From Brucella pseudogrignonensis (lineage in GTDB: Bacteria > Pseudomonadota > Alphaproteobacteria > Rhizobiales > Rhizobiaceae), in NCBI RefSeq assembly GCF_002252525.1, contig NZ_NNRM01000039.1, positions 186,001 through 250,000 of the forward strand: a stretch of 64,000 nucleotides of DNA, read 5' to 3'. Position 1 is the first letter of the stretch. Every line of letters begins with the position of its first letter. This document shows positions 46,609 through 57,445 of this stretch, piece by piece. The notes beneath the pieces were generated by a model, which was not told the DNA's origin, searched no databases, and saw only the letters and a list, made by a program, of their open reading frames with translations. The translations under genes were made by a program, and so were the position numbers.

Positions 46609-47769
46609 TCAGAGCTTGCAAGCCTGCGCGTAGGAATCACCGTAATTCTCAATCAGTTTCTTCTTGATCCTGGTTGTCGGATTGCCGTCCTCGCCAGCCA
46701 CGACATCGACCAGATACCAATCCTGCAGCGGATGCTGGTTCGGTCCGAAAGCGAAGCTGCCCCGGACAGACTGGAAATCAGCCTTGCGCAATGCTGTGCG
46801 CAGCGCTTCGATATCATCAACCCCGCCCGTCTGCTTTAAGGCCGAGGCAATCAGACGGCCAGCATCATAACCTTGCGTCCCATAATAGGTCAGCGGCCGG
46901 TCGGGAAAGGCTGCTTTCCATTTTGTCACCAGCGCATGACTTGCGGCATTGTCGATATCCGGGCTCCAGTGACTGGTCGCCATCAAGCCGATTGCCGCCG
47001 CGCCCAGAGATTTGAGGATAACTGCGTCACTGGATGGCTCCGAGAGAACCATCGGCACCTTGCCCAACAAACCGGCTTGCTGATATTGCCGCATGAATGC
47101 GATGCCCATACCGCCCGGATGCGACTGGAAAACCACGTCTGGATTGGCCGCGCGGATCTGCGCCATTTCTGCCGAATAATCGGTCTGATCAAGCTGGGTG
47201 TAGATTTCGCCGGCGATCTCGCCCTTGAAGCCGCGCTTGAAACCGGCGAGCGCATCCTTGCCCGCCTGATAATTGGGCGCCAGAATGAAGGCCCGCTTGA
47301 ACCCCTCCTGCTCGGCGGCGATCCCCGACGCCTCATGCAGCGCGTCATTCTGCCACGAAACCACGAAGTAATTCGCATTGCAGTCCTTGCCCGCCATATT
47401 GGAGGGAGCGGCGTTGGCGCTGATATAGATGCCATCATTATCGACAATATCGGGCACCGCTGCACCCAGCACATTGGAGAAAATGATCCCGGTGAACAGC
47501 TTGACCCCGTCTTCAGACATGAACCGTTCAGCGATTTGGCGTCCGTTTCCCGGCTTGGCGGCATCGTCCTCAACCTTGAGCTCGACTGCAACACCGCCCA
47601 GTTTGCCGCCCTCCTCGTCGATTGCAAGCTGCAGGCCGTCGCGAATATCCTGGCCCAGATAACCGCCTGGGCCCGACAAGGTCGTTATCACACCGATCTT
47701 GACCGGTTCCGCAGCAGCGCTTGTCGCCAGCCCCGATAGAAGGCCGATCAGCAACAATTTGTCTTTCAT
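46609..47769 (-). CDS. Branched-chain-type ABC substrate-binding protein
   Basis: 386-residue Leu/Ile/Val-binding-like protein. The start MKDKLLLIGLLSGLATSAAAEPVKIG gives a clean signal peptide cut after SAAA; AGGGGAA precedes the ATG. The longer open frame upstream is not coding. The Peripla_BP_6 fold is recognisable (GVITTLSGPGGYLGQDIRDGLQLAIDE). It confers specificity to the LivFGHM-like importer; by context the ligand is probably the compound degraded by the operon. Confidence 0.9.
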   Translation of the reverse strand: MKDKLLLIGLLSGLATSAAAEPVKIGVITTLSGPGGYLGQDIRDGLQLAIDEEGGKLGGVAVELKVEDDAAKPGNGRQIAERFMSEDGVKLFTGIIFSNVLGAAVPDIVDNDGIYISANAAPSNMAGKDCNANYFVVSWQNDALHEASGIAAEQEGFKRAFILAPNYQAGKDALAGFKRGFKGEIAGEIYTQLDQTDYSAEMAQIRAANPDVVFQSHPGGMGIAFMRQYQQAGLLGKVPMVLSEPSSDAVILKSLGAAAIGLMATSHWSPDIDNAASHALVTKWKAAFPDRPLTYYGTQGYDAGRLIASALKQTGGVDDIEALRTALRKADFQSVRGSFAFGPNQHPLQDWYLVDVVAGEDGNPTTRIKKKLIENYGDSYAQACKL

Positions 47770-47839
47770 CGCATTCCCCTTTGAATTTTTATTGCTTGTT
47801 CCCGGAAGGCGCCCGATCATTAGCCCGGGCGCTGGCGTT

Positions 47840-49368
<1,529 letters not shown>

Positions 49369-49494
49369 CGGAAATTCCTCGCTTCAGCACGGGTCACTCC
49401 AAACCCGCTTGTCTCTGATCGAGCCTGACTTTCTTTCATTCGGGAAGTATTGTAAGTAGAATATATTCATAAACAAAAACACATAAGTGATCGC

Positions 49495-50421
49495 ATGCGA
49501 CCCACACTGCGTCAGATTGAATGCTTCCAAGCCGTCGTCGAACTGGGAAATTTCTCCCGCGCCGCCGAGCGCGTGAAAACCACCCAGGCCAATCTTTCTC
49601 ACACGATCCGCGATCTCGAGGCTGTGCTTGACGCACGACTTTTCGATCGTACGACCCGCCGGGTGAACCTGACCGAAGCCGGACGCGCCTTCGCGGTCGG
49701 CGCGCTGGCAGGACTTGCCGAAATCGACCGCGCCTCCGATAGTGTACGTGATCTTGGCAAGCTGCGGCGCGGTCAGGTCAGTATCGCAGCACCGCCGCTT
49801 CTATGCACCACGATCCTGCCGCAGCTGGTTCGTCGCGTGGCCGATGAACACCCCAATCTCGTGGTAAAGATCGAGGATGTCGGTCCGGAAATCGTGCTCG
49901 AACAAGTGAGAACAGGTCGGTGCGACTTGGGAGTGGGTACGTTTTCAGGTGAGGATTCCGATGTCGAAAGCCAGACGGCACTGCGCGACCAGCTGATGAT
50001 CTTCGTATCGCCCCATCATGATTTTGCCGGCTATGATCACGTCACCTGGTCGCAACTCGATGATCAGCCACTGATCACCCTCACCCAGAAAAGCAATATC
50101 CGCCTGTTGACCGAAATGGGGTTCGAACAGGCAGGACTGTCGTTGAGGCCGCATATGGAAGTCAACCAGATCCATAGCGTGCTTTCACTGGTCGAGGTCA
50201 ATGCCGGAATTGCCGTGCTGCCTGCCTATGCGTTCACTGCCCTGCGCGGTCGCGGCATTGTGGGACGCCCGCTCACAGAACCGGCGATCATACGCGAAGT
50301 ACGCCTGATCACCCCGCGTGATCGCGAACAATCGGCGGCGACCGCTGCGGTGCGTTTGATCCTGCGCGACCTGCTGCGTCAGATGATCCCCGAACTCCCA
50401 GGAAGCGGAAAAAGCTGCTGA
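49495..50421 (+). CDS. LysR family regulator of the catabolic operon
   Basis: 308-residue LTTR with an N-terminal winged HTH (LRQIECFQAVVELGNFSRAAERVKTTQANLSHTIRDLE) and a periplasmic-binding-protein-like effector domain. It is divergent from the ten-gene minus-strand cluster, with an AT-rich 126-bp gap, the usual arrangement for control of the divergent operon by a pathway intermediate. Confidence 0.9.
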   Translation: MRPTLRQIECFQAVVELGNFSRAAERVKTTQANLSHTIRDLEAVLDARLFDRTTRRVNLTEAGRAFAVGALAGLAEIDRASDSVRDLGKLRRGQVSIAAPPLLCTTILPQLVRRVADEHPNLVVKIEDVGPEIVLEQVRTGRCDLGVGTFSGEDSDVESQTALRDQLMIFVSPHHDFAGYDHVTWSQLDDQPLITLTQKSNIRLLTEMGFEQAGLSLRPHMEVNQIHSVLSLVEVNAGIAVLPAYAFTALRGRGIVGRPLTEPAIIREVRLITPRDREQSAATAAVRLILRDLLRQMIPELPGSGKSC

Positions 50422-50559
50422 CCTAAGCCCATTTATACTTGCCTCCTTTGTCGTTGCGGGATCAAATGACAAATTCGTTGTTTAGAATCAGCTGAAAAGG
50501 CGACTGCAACAACCAACCACGGGACGCCGATCGCCACGGCAGCAAGGGAATGCAGCCTC

Positions 50560-52158
50560 ATGAAAACCTATCAAAAACTAGTATCAGCAGCCCTGATTGC
50601 GGTTGCGCTCAACAGCACGGCGATCACCGCGGTCTTTGCCAAGACGCTGATCTATTGTTCTGAGGCCTCTCCCGAAATGTTCGACGCCGCACAGACGACG
50701 TCCGGCGCTGTTTACGACGCTTCTGCGCGCAATCTTTCCAATGGGCTTGTCAAGATCAAGCGTGGCTTTACCGAGCTCGAGCCCGGTCTCGCAGAAAGCT
50801 GGGAGGTATCGGCCGACGGCAAGGAGTATAGTTTTCATCTGCGCAAGGGCGTGAAGTTTCACACCACCAGTTATTTCACGCCGACCCGCGATTTCGATGC
50901 CGATGATGTCATCTTCACCTTCGATCGCCAGGGCAACAAGGACAATCCCTATTATAATCAGGGGACCTGGCCGCAATTCGGTGCCTATTCCTTTCCCGCG
51001 CTGATCGACAGGATTGAGCGGGTCGACGATTACACTGTCAAATTTGTACTGACGCGGCCCGAAGCAACATTCATTCCCAGCCTGTCGCTGACATTTGCAG
51101 TCATTCAGTCCAAGGAATATGCCGACAAGCTGGTGGCCGAAAATCGCATCGCCGAGTTCAGCCAGCAACCGATCGGAACTGGGCCCTACCAGTTTGTTGC
51201 CTATCAGAAGGACAGTGCCATTCGTTACCAGGCCAATCCCAATTATTGGGCCGGCAAGCAAAAGATCGACAATCTCATTTTCGCCATCACCCCCGATGCG
51301 GCCGTGCGCCATCAAAAGCTCAGTACGGGTGAATGCCACGTCATCGCCGCTCCCAATCCCGCCGATATAGCGGAGATGAAGAAAGATCCGGCAATCGAAA
51401 TGCAGAACAAGGAAGGGTTGAACCTCTCCTTCCTGGCCTATAATACCCAGCAAAAGCCATTTGACGACGTGCGGGTGCGAAAGGCGCTCAACATGGCCGT
51501 CAACAAGCCGGCCATTATCGACGCGGTTTATCTGGGCTCAGCGGTCGTCTCCGTCAATCCGCTGCCGCCCAGTGTCTGGGGCTATAACAAGACAGTCAAG
51601 GATGACGCTTACGATCCCGAACAGGCGCGCAAGCTGCTTGCCGAAGCCGGTGTCAATGATCTCAACATGAAGATATGGGCAATGCCGGTGCAGCGGCCCT
51701 ATATGCCCAATGCACGCCGGGCGGCTGAATTGATTCAGGCCGATTTTGCCAAGGTCGGGGTCACTGCCGAAATCGTCACCTATGACTGGGGTGAGTATCT
51801 CAAGCGCTCGCTCGACAAAGACCGGGATGGTGCGGTCATGCTGGGCTGGACAGGCGGCATCGCTGATCCCGATAATTTTCTTGCCGCTCTGTTGAGCTGC
51901 CAGGCCGTCGGCAGCGCCAATCGCGCCAACTGGTGCGACCAGGATTTTGAAAAGCTGATCCAGGCCGCCAAACTGACAACCGACCAGGCTGAGCGCAGAA
52001 AGCTTTATGAACAGGCGCAGCTGGTGTTCAAGGAACAGGCGCCATGGCTGACCATCGCCCATCAGATCGTCGAACAGCCGGTCAGCAAGAAGGTCAAGAA
52101 CTTCCGGATCGACCCATTCGGGGGCTATCTTTTCGAGGATGTCGACATCGAGGAATAG
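50560..52158 (+). CDS. Dipeptide-type ABC substrate-binding protein (DppA-like)
   Basis: 532-residue SBP_bac_5 protein with signal peptide MKTYQKLVSAALIAVALNST...VFA. Typical stretches are YCSEASPEMFDAAQTTSGAVYDASARNLSNGL and LAESWEVSADGKEYSFHLRKGVKFH, near identical in style to DppA, which binds dipeptides (or heme). No permease or ATPase genes are adjacent, so it must use a transporter encoded elsewhere. The peptidase gene follows directly on the same strand. Confidence 0.9.
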   Translation: MKTYQKLVSAALIAVALNSTAITAVFAKTLIYCSEASPEMFDAAQTTSGAVYDASARNLSNGLVKIKRGFTELEPGLAESWEVSADGKEYSFHLRKGVKFHTTSYFTPTRDFDADDVIFTFDRQGNKDNPYYNQGTWPQFGAYSFPALIDRIERVDDYTVKFVLTRPEATFIPSLSLTFAVIQSKEYADKLVAENRIAEFSQQPIGTGPYQFVAYQKDSAIRYQANPNYWAGKQKIDNLIFAITPDAAVRHQKLSTGECHVIAAPNPADIAEMKKDPAIEMQNKEGLNLSFLAYNTQQKPFDDVRVRKALNMAVNKPAIIDAVYLGSAVVSVNPLPPSVWGYNKTVKDDAYDPEQARKLLAEAGVNDLNMKIWAMPVQRPYMPNARRAAELIQADFAKVGVTAEIVTYDWGEYLKRSLDKDRDGAVMLGWTGGIADPDNFLAALLSCQAVGSANRANWCDQDFEKLIQAAKLTTDQAERRKLYEQAQLVFKEQAPWLTIAHQIVEQPVSKKVKNFRIDPFGGYLFEDVDIEE

Positions 52159-52275
52159 GCCCGCAGCGACGCGAACCACATATATTGCTGACAAGCGGTT
52201 GAAGCCACACCGCTTGTTTTTGAGCGCCCCGCCGCAGCCCGGCGACAATGACTGACATATGCCGAGACTTGAAAA

Positions 52276-53520
52276 ATGGATATCGTTGAACGCTTTCTAG
52301 CCTATACCCGCATCAACACCACCGCCGTGCCAAATGCGGATACCCTGCCCTCAAGCCAAGGGCAGCATATCCTTGCCCGCCTTCTCGCCAACGAGATGCG
52401 CGCGTTTGGCATGGAGGTCGAGGAGCGAGAGCATGCGATCGTTGTGGGCACATTGCCTGCCAATGTTGACCATAGCCAGATTGCAGAGTTTCCAACCATT
52501 GCCTGGGTTGCGCATCTTGATACCTCCGCCGAATACGCAACCGACACCCACGCGCATGTGGTCGATTATGCAGGTGGAGATATCCTGCTCAACAAGGCGA
52601 CCGGCTCAGTGATCCGGCTTGAGGCCTTTCCTGAACTTCAGCACTATATTGGAGACAGGATCATCGTCACGGATGGCAGCAGTCTGCTGGGCGCAGACAA
52701 CAAGTCAGCCATCGCCGAAATCATGCACGCCATGCAGGTCCTGACCGCGCATCCCGAGATCAAACACGGTATTGTCAAAGTGGTGTTCGTCCCCGACGAG
52801 GAAATTGGCCTGCTCGGCGCCAAGGCTCTTGACGTACCCTCCCTTCATGCCGATTTCGCCTATACGCTTGATTGCTGTGCGCGCGGGGAGATCGTCTATG
52901 AAAACTGGAACGCCGGTGAGTTTCACCTGTCGTTCAAAGGCCAGCCCGCCCACCCGATGTCAGCCAAGGGCAAGCTGCGCAACGCCATCCTCTATGCTCA
53001 GCAATTCATGGCGATGATGCCAGCCGGTGAGCGTCCCGAATATACCGAGGGCACCGAAGGCTATTACTGGGTCAAGGCGATCCAGGGAACGGTTGCCGAA
53101 ACAAAGCTCACTATCGATATCCGCGATTTTACAACCCAAGGCTACGAAACGCGCCGCGCATTCATCGAGAATCTGGCAGCGAGTTTCAACCGTCTGTATG
53201 GCGAAGGCAGCGTGCAGCTCCACTATAAGCCCGTCTACAGAAATGTCGCCGAGACGCTACGCGGCAACAATTATTATCCTGTGCAGATCGCGCTTGAGGC
53301 CATGAAAACGCTCGGCGTCGAGCCACGTCCTTTACCTATGCGCGGCGGCTATGATGGCGCGGTCTTATCGGAAAAAGGCCTGCCCTGCCCCAATCTGTTC
53401 TGCGGCGCGCATAATTTCCACTCCATCTATGAATTTCTTCCAGTTTCTTCGCTGCAGAAAGCGTCGGAAATGGTTGTCGAGATCATCAAGACAGCACGCA
53501 AACCCAGCGGCTCTGCCTGA
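52276..53520 (+). CDS. pepT: Peptidase T (tripeptide aminopeptidase)
   Basis: 414-residue M20 zinc peptidase. Metal and catalytic residues are in AHLDTS, DGSSLLGADNKSAIAEI and VPDEEIGLLGAK, and the dimer-domain segment GQPAHPMSAKGKLRNAI is present. It removes the N-terminal residue of tripeptides in the cytoplasm, fitting the upstream peptide-binding gene. Confidence 0.93.
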   Translation: MDIVERFLAYTRINTTAVPNADTLPSSQGQHILARLLANEMRAFGMEVEEREHAIVVGTLPANVDHSQIAEFPTIAWVAHLDTSAEYATDTHAHVVDYAGGDILLNKATGSVIRLEAFPELQHYIGDRIIVTDGSSLLGADNKSAIAEIMHAMQVLTAHPEIKHGIVKVVFVPDEEIGLLGAKALDVPSLHADFAYTLDCCARGEIVYENWNAGEFHLSFKGQPAHPMSAKGKLRNAILYAQQFMAMMPAGERPEYTEGTEGYYWVKAIQGTVAETKLTIDIRDFTTQGYETRRAFIENLAASFNRLYGEGSVQLHYKPVYRNVAETLRGNNYYPVQIALEAMKTLGVEPRPLPMRGGYDGAVLSEKGLPCPNLFCGAHNFHSIYEFLPVSSLQKASEMVVEIIKTARKPSGSA

Positions 53521-53807
53521 CGCAAAAAGGCAGCAGCGATCGACGGCTTGATGGCAAATTCAGCAAGGCCTGCAGACGCTTTCTGCGCTCAAACCCTTTG
53601 CCGCCCGTCAAGCGACCGAGCAACCGGCCATCACCCGCTTTTAGGCATGGCGTTGCAGTGTGCGGCGCCCAGCGCCATGGGGTTTGCCATACGTGGCACG
53701 CCTCGCTGCCTGCGCGCATAAGGCAATTTTTTTGGAATAATGAAAAAGCGAGGGATCGTTTCCGCGTCATGGGTGTTGTTATCAGCAATCCATTGTGAGG
53801 AATTTCA

Positions 53808-54221
53808 ATGACCAACAACAAAACACCCTACGCGCTCGTGGCCGATGACGATGTCATTATCCGCATGGACGTTGTCGACATTCTGGAGACGGCCGGCTTT
53901 CGGGTCAAGGAGGCGAGCAATGTTGAAGAAGCATTGGAATTGCTCGAAGCTGACGCCGACCGTTTTCAATTGCTGTTCACCGATGTCCAGATGCCGCCCA
54001 GCGAATTGACCGGTTTTGACCTCGCCCGCCGCTGCTCTCAAGACTGGCCTCATATCGGAATACTCATTGCCTCCGGCATGGTTCAGCCAGAAGGGGACGA
54101 ACTGCCAAAAGGTGCGGTCTTTGTGCGAAAACCTTTCAGCGCAAATGTGGTTTATGATCACCTGCAGACGATTTTGCCGGATGGCAAGAAGCCGGAGCCA
54201 CTCAAGACGATGGCGCTATAG
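53808..54221 (+). CDS. Single-domain response regulator
   Basis: 137-residue receiver with acidic cluster Asp13-15, phospho-acceptor Asp59 (LLFTDVQMP) and Lys in FVRKPF. The ATG has GAGGAA upstream. An imperfect EcfG-like promoter (GGAAT-N18-CGTT, 53734-53760) lies about 50 bases upstream. With the HWE kinase at 54954 it may form a split two-component pair, though a DUF1543 gene on the other strand lies between them. Confidence 0.87.
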   Translation: MTNNKTPYALVADDDVIIRMDVVDILETAGFRVKEASNVEEALELLEADADRFQLLFTDVQMPPSELTGFDLARRCSQDWPHIGILIASGMVQPEGDELPKGAVFVRKPFSANVVYDHLQTILPDGKKPEPLKTMAL

Positions 54222-54226
54222 CACCA

Positions 54227-54736
54227 TTAGCAGCCGATCTTCAGATATCTGCAGACGAAATCAAACGGAATAGCGGCGGGCGAGGGGACGAGTTCGATTG
54301 AATAACCTCTCGCCTCAACAGTCTTGCTTATATTGACAGCCTTCTCGACTTCAAAGGCCTTATCCTTATGCGGCTGGGACCAATGCTGAATTTCTGCCAG
54401 CGCGCGCGCCTTGGCGGTTTTGGCGTCGGGACAAACCAGCAACACGTTGCGATGCAACTCGCCAAATTCAGCGGGGTCATATCCACCCAGATTGATAAAG
54501 AATAGCTTGTTGTTATCCAAATTGTTGCGCCGCGGCACAATCTGGATGTCGTAACCGTCGAAATGGCGGATCTCTCCCCAGCAGTCCACATGCAGGCTTT
54601 TCGGATTGCCCCACCATTGCGACCGCAAATCATCATAGCAGTCCGAGGCGGTCTTTCCGACACAGAAGCGTATGTCGTGCAGCTCGACATTCGAACCGCC
54701 ACAATCACCACCAATCTGGAACATGAACAATTTCAT
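54227..54736 (-). CDS. DUF1543 domain protein
   Basis: 169 residues from ATG 54736 (GAGG upstream). MKLFMFQIGGDCGGSNVELHDIRFCVG and LFFINLGGYDPAEFGELHRN are the two halves of the DUF1543 repeat. The function of the family is unknown. It lies convergent to the response regulator (only 5 bases between stops) and divergent from the HWE kinase. Confidence 0.85.
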   Translation of the reverse strand: MKLFMFQIGGDCGGSNVELHDIRFCVGKTASDCYDDLRSQWWGNPKSLHVDCWGEIRHFDGYDIQIVPRRNNLDNNKLFFINLGGYDPAEFGELHRNVLLVCPDAKTAKARALAEIQHWSQPHKDKAFEVEKAVNISKTVEARGYSIELVPSPAAIPFDFVCRYLKIGC

Positions 54737-54953
54737 CGCGGAACCTCGCATCAGGAAATGTCTTCTGCTCAATCTAACGCAGATGGCGACAGAGGCAAAT
54801 AAAAAACCGATTATCTTCATAGGCTTAGCGAGATTACATGAATTGCGCCGCCCCGCAGATTGCTTTCCATGTCAAGCATGTCCTAATATAGAGATCCGTA
54901 AAGCGGCAACTGATCATCAGTTCTCTTGCTTGCCAGATGTGAAAGAGATCTTG

Positions 54954-56027
54954 ATGAACAATGATTATGCGTTCTTGAACGCAGACGGACAATCTGCGGA
55001 TGAAATACGCCGCTTTGATTGGGACAGCAGCCCGCTGGGCGCACCATCGCAATGGCCGGCCGCGCTGAAGACAGCGGTGCAGATGATGCTGGCATCGCAT
55101 TTTCCCAAGGCAATTGTCTGGGGTCCGCATTTCATCACAGTTTTCAATGATGCTTTCCGTCCTATCCTTGGTGCCAAGGAAAACTGCATGGGCAAGTCTT
55201 TCAGGGCTATCTGGGCAGAGGCATGGCCCGAAATTCAGCCCATCGTCGAGAAGGCCTATCAGGGCGAAGCAACCTTCATCGAGGATTTTCCGCTGGTGAT
55301 CAATCGCTACGGATATCCTGAAGAATGCTATTTCACGTTCTGCTACAGCCCGATCCGGCTTGAAAGTGGTGATGTCGGGGGGATGATCGACACGGTTGTC
55401 GAAACCACCGGAAAGGTTGAGGCCGAAAAGCGCGCCTCGATCTTCAATTCGGAACTCGCCCACCGCATCAAGAACACCTTCAGCATCGTCAATTCCATTG
55501 CCAATCAGACTTTTGTCGATGCCGACACCGAGCAGCGCAGCAAATTCACCGAAAGGCTGCATGCCCTTAGCCAGGCACACGAGATCCTGCGCCTGCAGAA
55601 CAATTCGCAGAGCTCCCTCTCGCAACTTATAGGCGGTATTGCCTCTGCTCTGGGCGTAGCCGAGAAAATGGATATTGAGGGCCCCGAGATTGCAATAGGC
55701 TCAAAGGGCGTCGCATCGATATCGCTTCTCATTCACGAATTGACGACCAATGCCATTAAATATGGTGCACTTTCAAAAGAAGGTGGCCGCGTGCAGATCA
55801 GGATGGAGATTGTGAAACTGGACGGTACCGAGACGCTGACCCTTTACTGGAAAGAAAGCGGCGGACCCCAGATCACGGCACCAAGTCGAAAGGGCTTTGG
55901 CACAAAGCTGATCCGAACCGGCTTGCTTGGAACCGGCGATGTCAACCTGCGTTACGAGACGACCGGGCTTGAGGCGGTTATGACTGCCCCTCTCTTCAAA
56001 CTCCGAGCTGACACGGGAAAATCTTGA
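54954..56027 (+). CDS. HWE-type sensor histidine kinase with PAS domain
   Basis: 357 residues from ATG 54954. An N-terminal PAS-like domain (about 10-155: RFDWDSSPLGAPSQWPAALKTAVQMML, where many rhizobial stress kinases begin the same way) is followed by the HWE dimerisation helix with His170 in ELAHRIKNTFSIV and the ATPase domain with HELTTNAIKYGAL and GFGTKLIR. No transmembrane segment, so it is a cytoplasmic sensor. Kinases of this family often feed the PhyR-EcfG general-stress pathway; here that is inference. Confidence 0.9.
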   Translation: MNNDYAFLNADGQSADEIRRFDWDSSPLGAPSQWPAALKTAVQMMLASHFPKAIVWGPHFITVFNDAFRPILGAKENCMGKSFRAIWAEAWPEIQPIVEKAYQGEATFIEDFPLVINRYGYPEECYFTFCYSPIRLESGDVGGMIDTVVETTGKVEAEKRASIFNSELAHRIKNTFSIVNSIANQTFVDADTEQRSKFTERLHALSQAHEILRLQNNSQSSLSQLIGGIASALGVAEKMDIEGPEIAIGSKGVASISLLIHELTTNAIKYGALSKEGGRVQIRMEIVKLDGTETLTLYWKESGGPQITAPSRKGFGTKLIRTGLLGTGDVNLRYETTGLEAVMTAPLFKLRADTGKS

Positions 56028-56122
56028 TCGTCAAGCGATATTAAGACCGTCCTGGAACCAATTGCCCTTCCGGTGATTATCATCGCGTGCACGGGAAGGC
56101 TTGCTAGAACGGAACAACTAGA

Positions 56123-56362
56123 TTGGCGAATGAAGAGGCGCGCTGCGCCCATTTAATGGGACAGCTATATAGTTTGCGCAACGTTCTCAGAAGGATCATT
56201 GCGCAGCTGGACGCTGATGCGAAAAAAGCACTTATATCCAGCATTTCCGATGATATTGTTATCCTACAACAGCAAGTTGAGGGGTTGGATGACGACAAAT
56301 CGCGTGCCTTTGTGACAGGAGCGCTGGAGGAAAACAGACGAGTTGCCCTGTTGATGAAGTGA
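56123..56362 (+). CDS. Small helical hypothetical protein
   Basis: 79 residues from a TTG at 56123, or 68 from ATG 56156. Mostly one long helix (LYSLRNVLRRIIAQLDADAKKALISSISDDIVILQQQVEGLDDD). No family recognised. It is supported by the perfect terminator just downstream. Confidence 0.55.
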   Translation: MANEEARCAHLMGQLYSLRNVLRRIIAQLDADAKKALISSISDDIVILQQQVEGLDDDKSRAFVTGALEENRRVALLMK

Positions 56363-56371
56363 TGAAAACTG

Positions 56372-56399
56372 AAAAACCACGGGCTTTCCCGTGGTTTTT
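56372..56399 (+). terminator. Rho-independent terminator
   Basis: AAAAACCACGGG (56372-56383) pairs perfectly with CCCGTGGTTTTT (56388-56399), loop CTTT, with the T-run included. It ends the small gene at 56362. Confidence 0.9.
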
Positions 56400-56466
56400 G
56401 CTTTTGGCTTATGCAAGATATATACCGCAGATAATCAAGCCAGTTTGATCATCTGGCGTCGGCAGA

Positions 56467-56706
56467 TCAGCTGTGAAACCGGTGAATGTGCTGAATTGCG
56501 ATCATAAACTCCGCTCTCGCATCCTCTGGGCAGATCCCATCATCAAGGACGGCGATCAGTTTCTCAAGCGGCTTGAGCATCGTGGCCGTCATCTCGGCCG
56601 GCCATCGATCCAGAATGAAAGCGGCGGCTTCCTCGGCGCTCCTGATCTGATTGGTCACGCCATTGATTCCGGCGACCTCAATCGGCTTATCCCAAAATCT
56701 GTTCAT
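56467..56706 (-). CDS. DUF982 protein
   Basis: 79-residue DUF982 protein, a family almost confined to rhizobia (pattern F-x-x-P/I-V, then EEAAAFILDRWP). The function is unknown; family members are often in stress or regulatory settings. A perfect EcfG-type promoter sits 22 bases upstream of the start on the minus strand. Confidence 0.85.
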   Translation of the reverse strand: MNRFWDKPIEVAGINGVTNQIRSAEEAAAFILDRWPAEMTATMLKPLEKLIAVLDDGICPEDARAEFMIAIQHIHRFHS

Positions 56707-56727
56707 TGGCTTTCCCTTCTCTTTTAA

Positions 56728-56752
56728 AACGAGAATGGCAGCGCTTTGTTCC
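56728..56752 (-). promoter_or_regulatory. EcfG-type general-stress promoter of the DUF982 gene
   Basis: Read on the minus strand: GGAAC (56752-56748), 16-base spacer, CGTT (56731-56728). This is a perfect consensus, 22 bases from the DUF982 start. Confidence 0.75.
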
Positions 56753-57445
56753 GCGCTTTAGAGCTTCCGCCACCGTGAAACCGGCTATCAATCCAGGCAA
56801 TTTTCAGCGGAGTTGACCTTGCAGGAGCGCCCTTGCTACAAGGCAGGGATCCTCGTTGGGGTTGCATCCCCTTGCGCTCTCAAGCTGTCAGCCAAAGATG
56901 CAACGCGACTTTGTCCAAACTGAGACCCAAGTTGCAGGGAAATGCAGAATGCGGCCAGCTTCTCAGAGCATGCTTTGCATGCCGTTGCGCGCCATGTAAT
57001 GCCTGGTTGCCAATCGGAGGCTCCGGGTTGGCCCCTTTAAGACCGATGTTAGAAACAGATTATTGATAGAATAGATATTTTTAGATGTTGAACTTTCCCA
57101 CGCTCTCCAGCACCGCCTTTCCTGCATGCCTTCTGCGATTTGATTTCAATCGCGGGCGTCGCTTTTTGCAGTGCATCATTGCATGCAGCAGATGGTGTCG
57201 ATGGACCCGTCGCTTCTTGAACCGGGACGCTCAGCCGGTCAGGGAATTGCCTCAGCGGATCCTTGCGAGAATGCCACGGCCTTGCACGCGGAACACTGCC
57301 AGCGCTGCAGGATCGACTTTTGTTGCCATTGTTTACGACCGGAAATAGCTTGACCACACGATCGGCATCCTTTCCACGATCATCGGTCCGTTTCGTCTGC
57401 TCCCCGGTTTCAAACCTTTCAAGCCAGAGATTATAAGAGACAATC
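56753..57445 (+). other. 690-bp gap without a supported gene
   Basis: No convincing gene. The only frame of note is 57201-57353, with a short CxxC-xxxx-CCxC cluster near its end, but it lacks a ribosome-binding site. Confidence 0.4.

Noticed and set aside
57171-57353. Short frame with CxxC...CCxC
   Set aside because: No ribosome-binding site and no recognised family; noted only as a remark in the intergenic entry.
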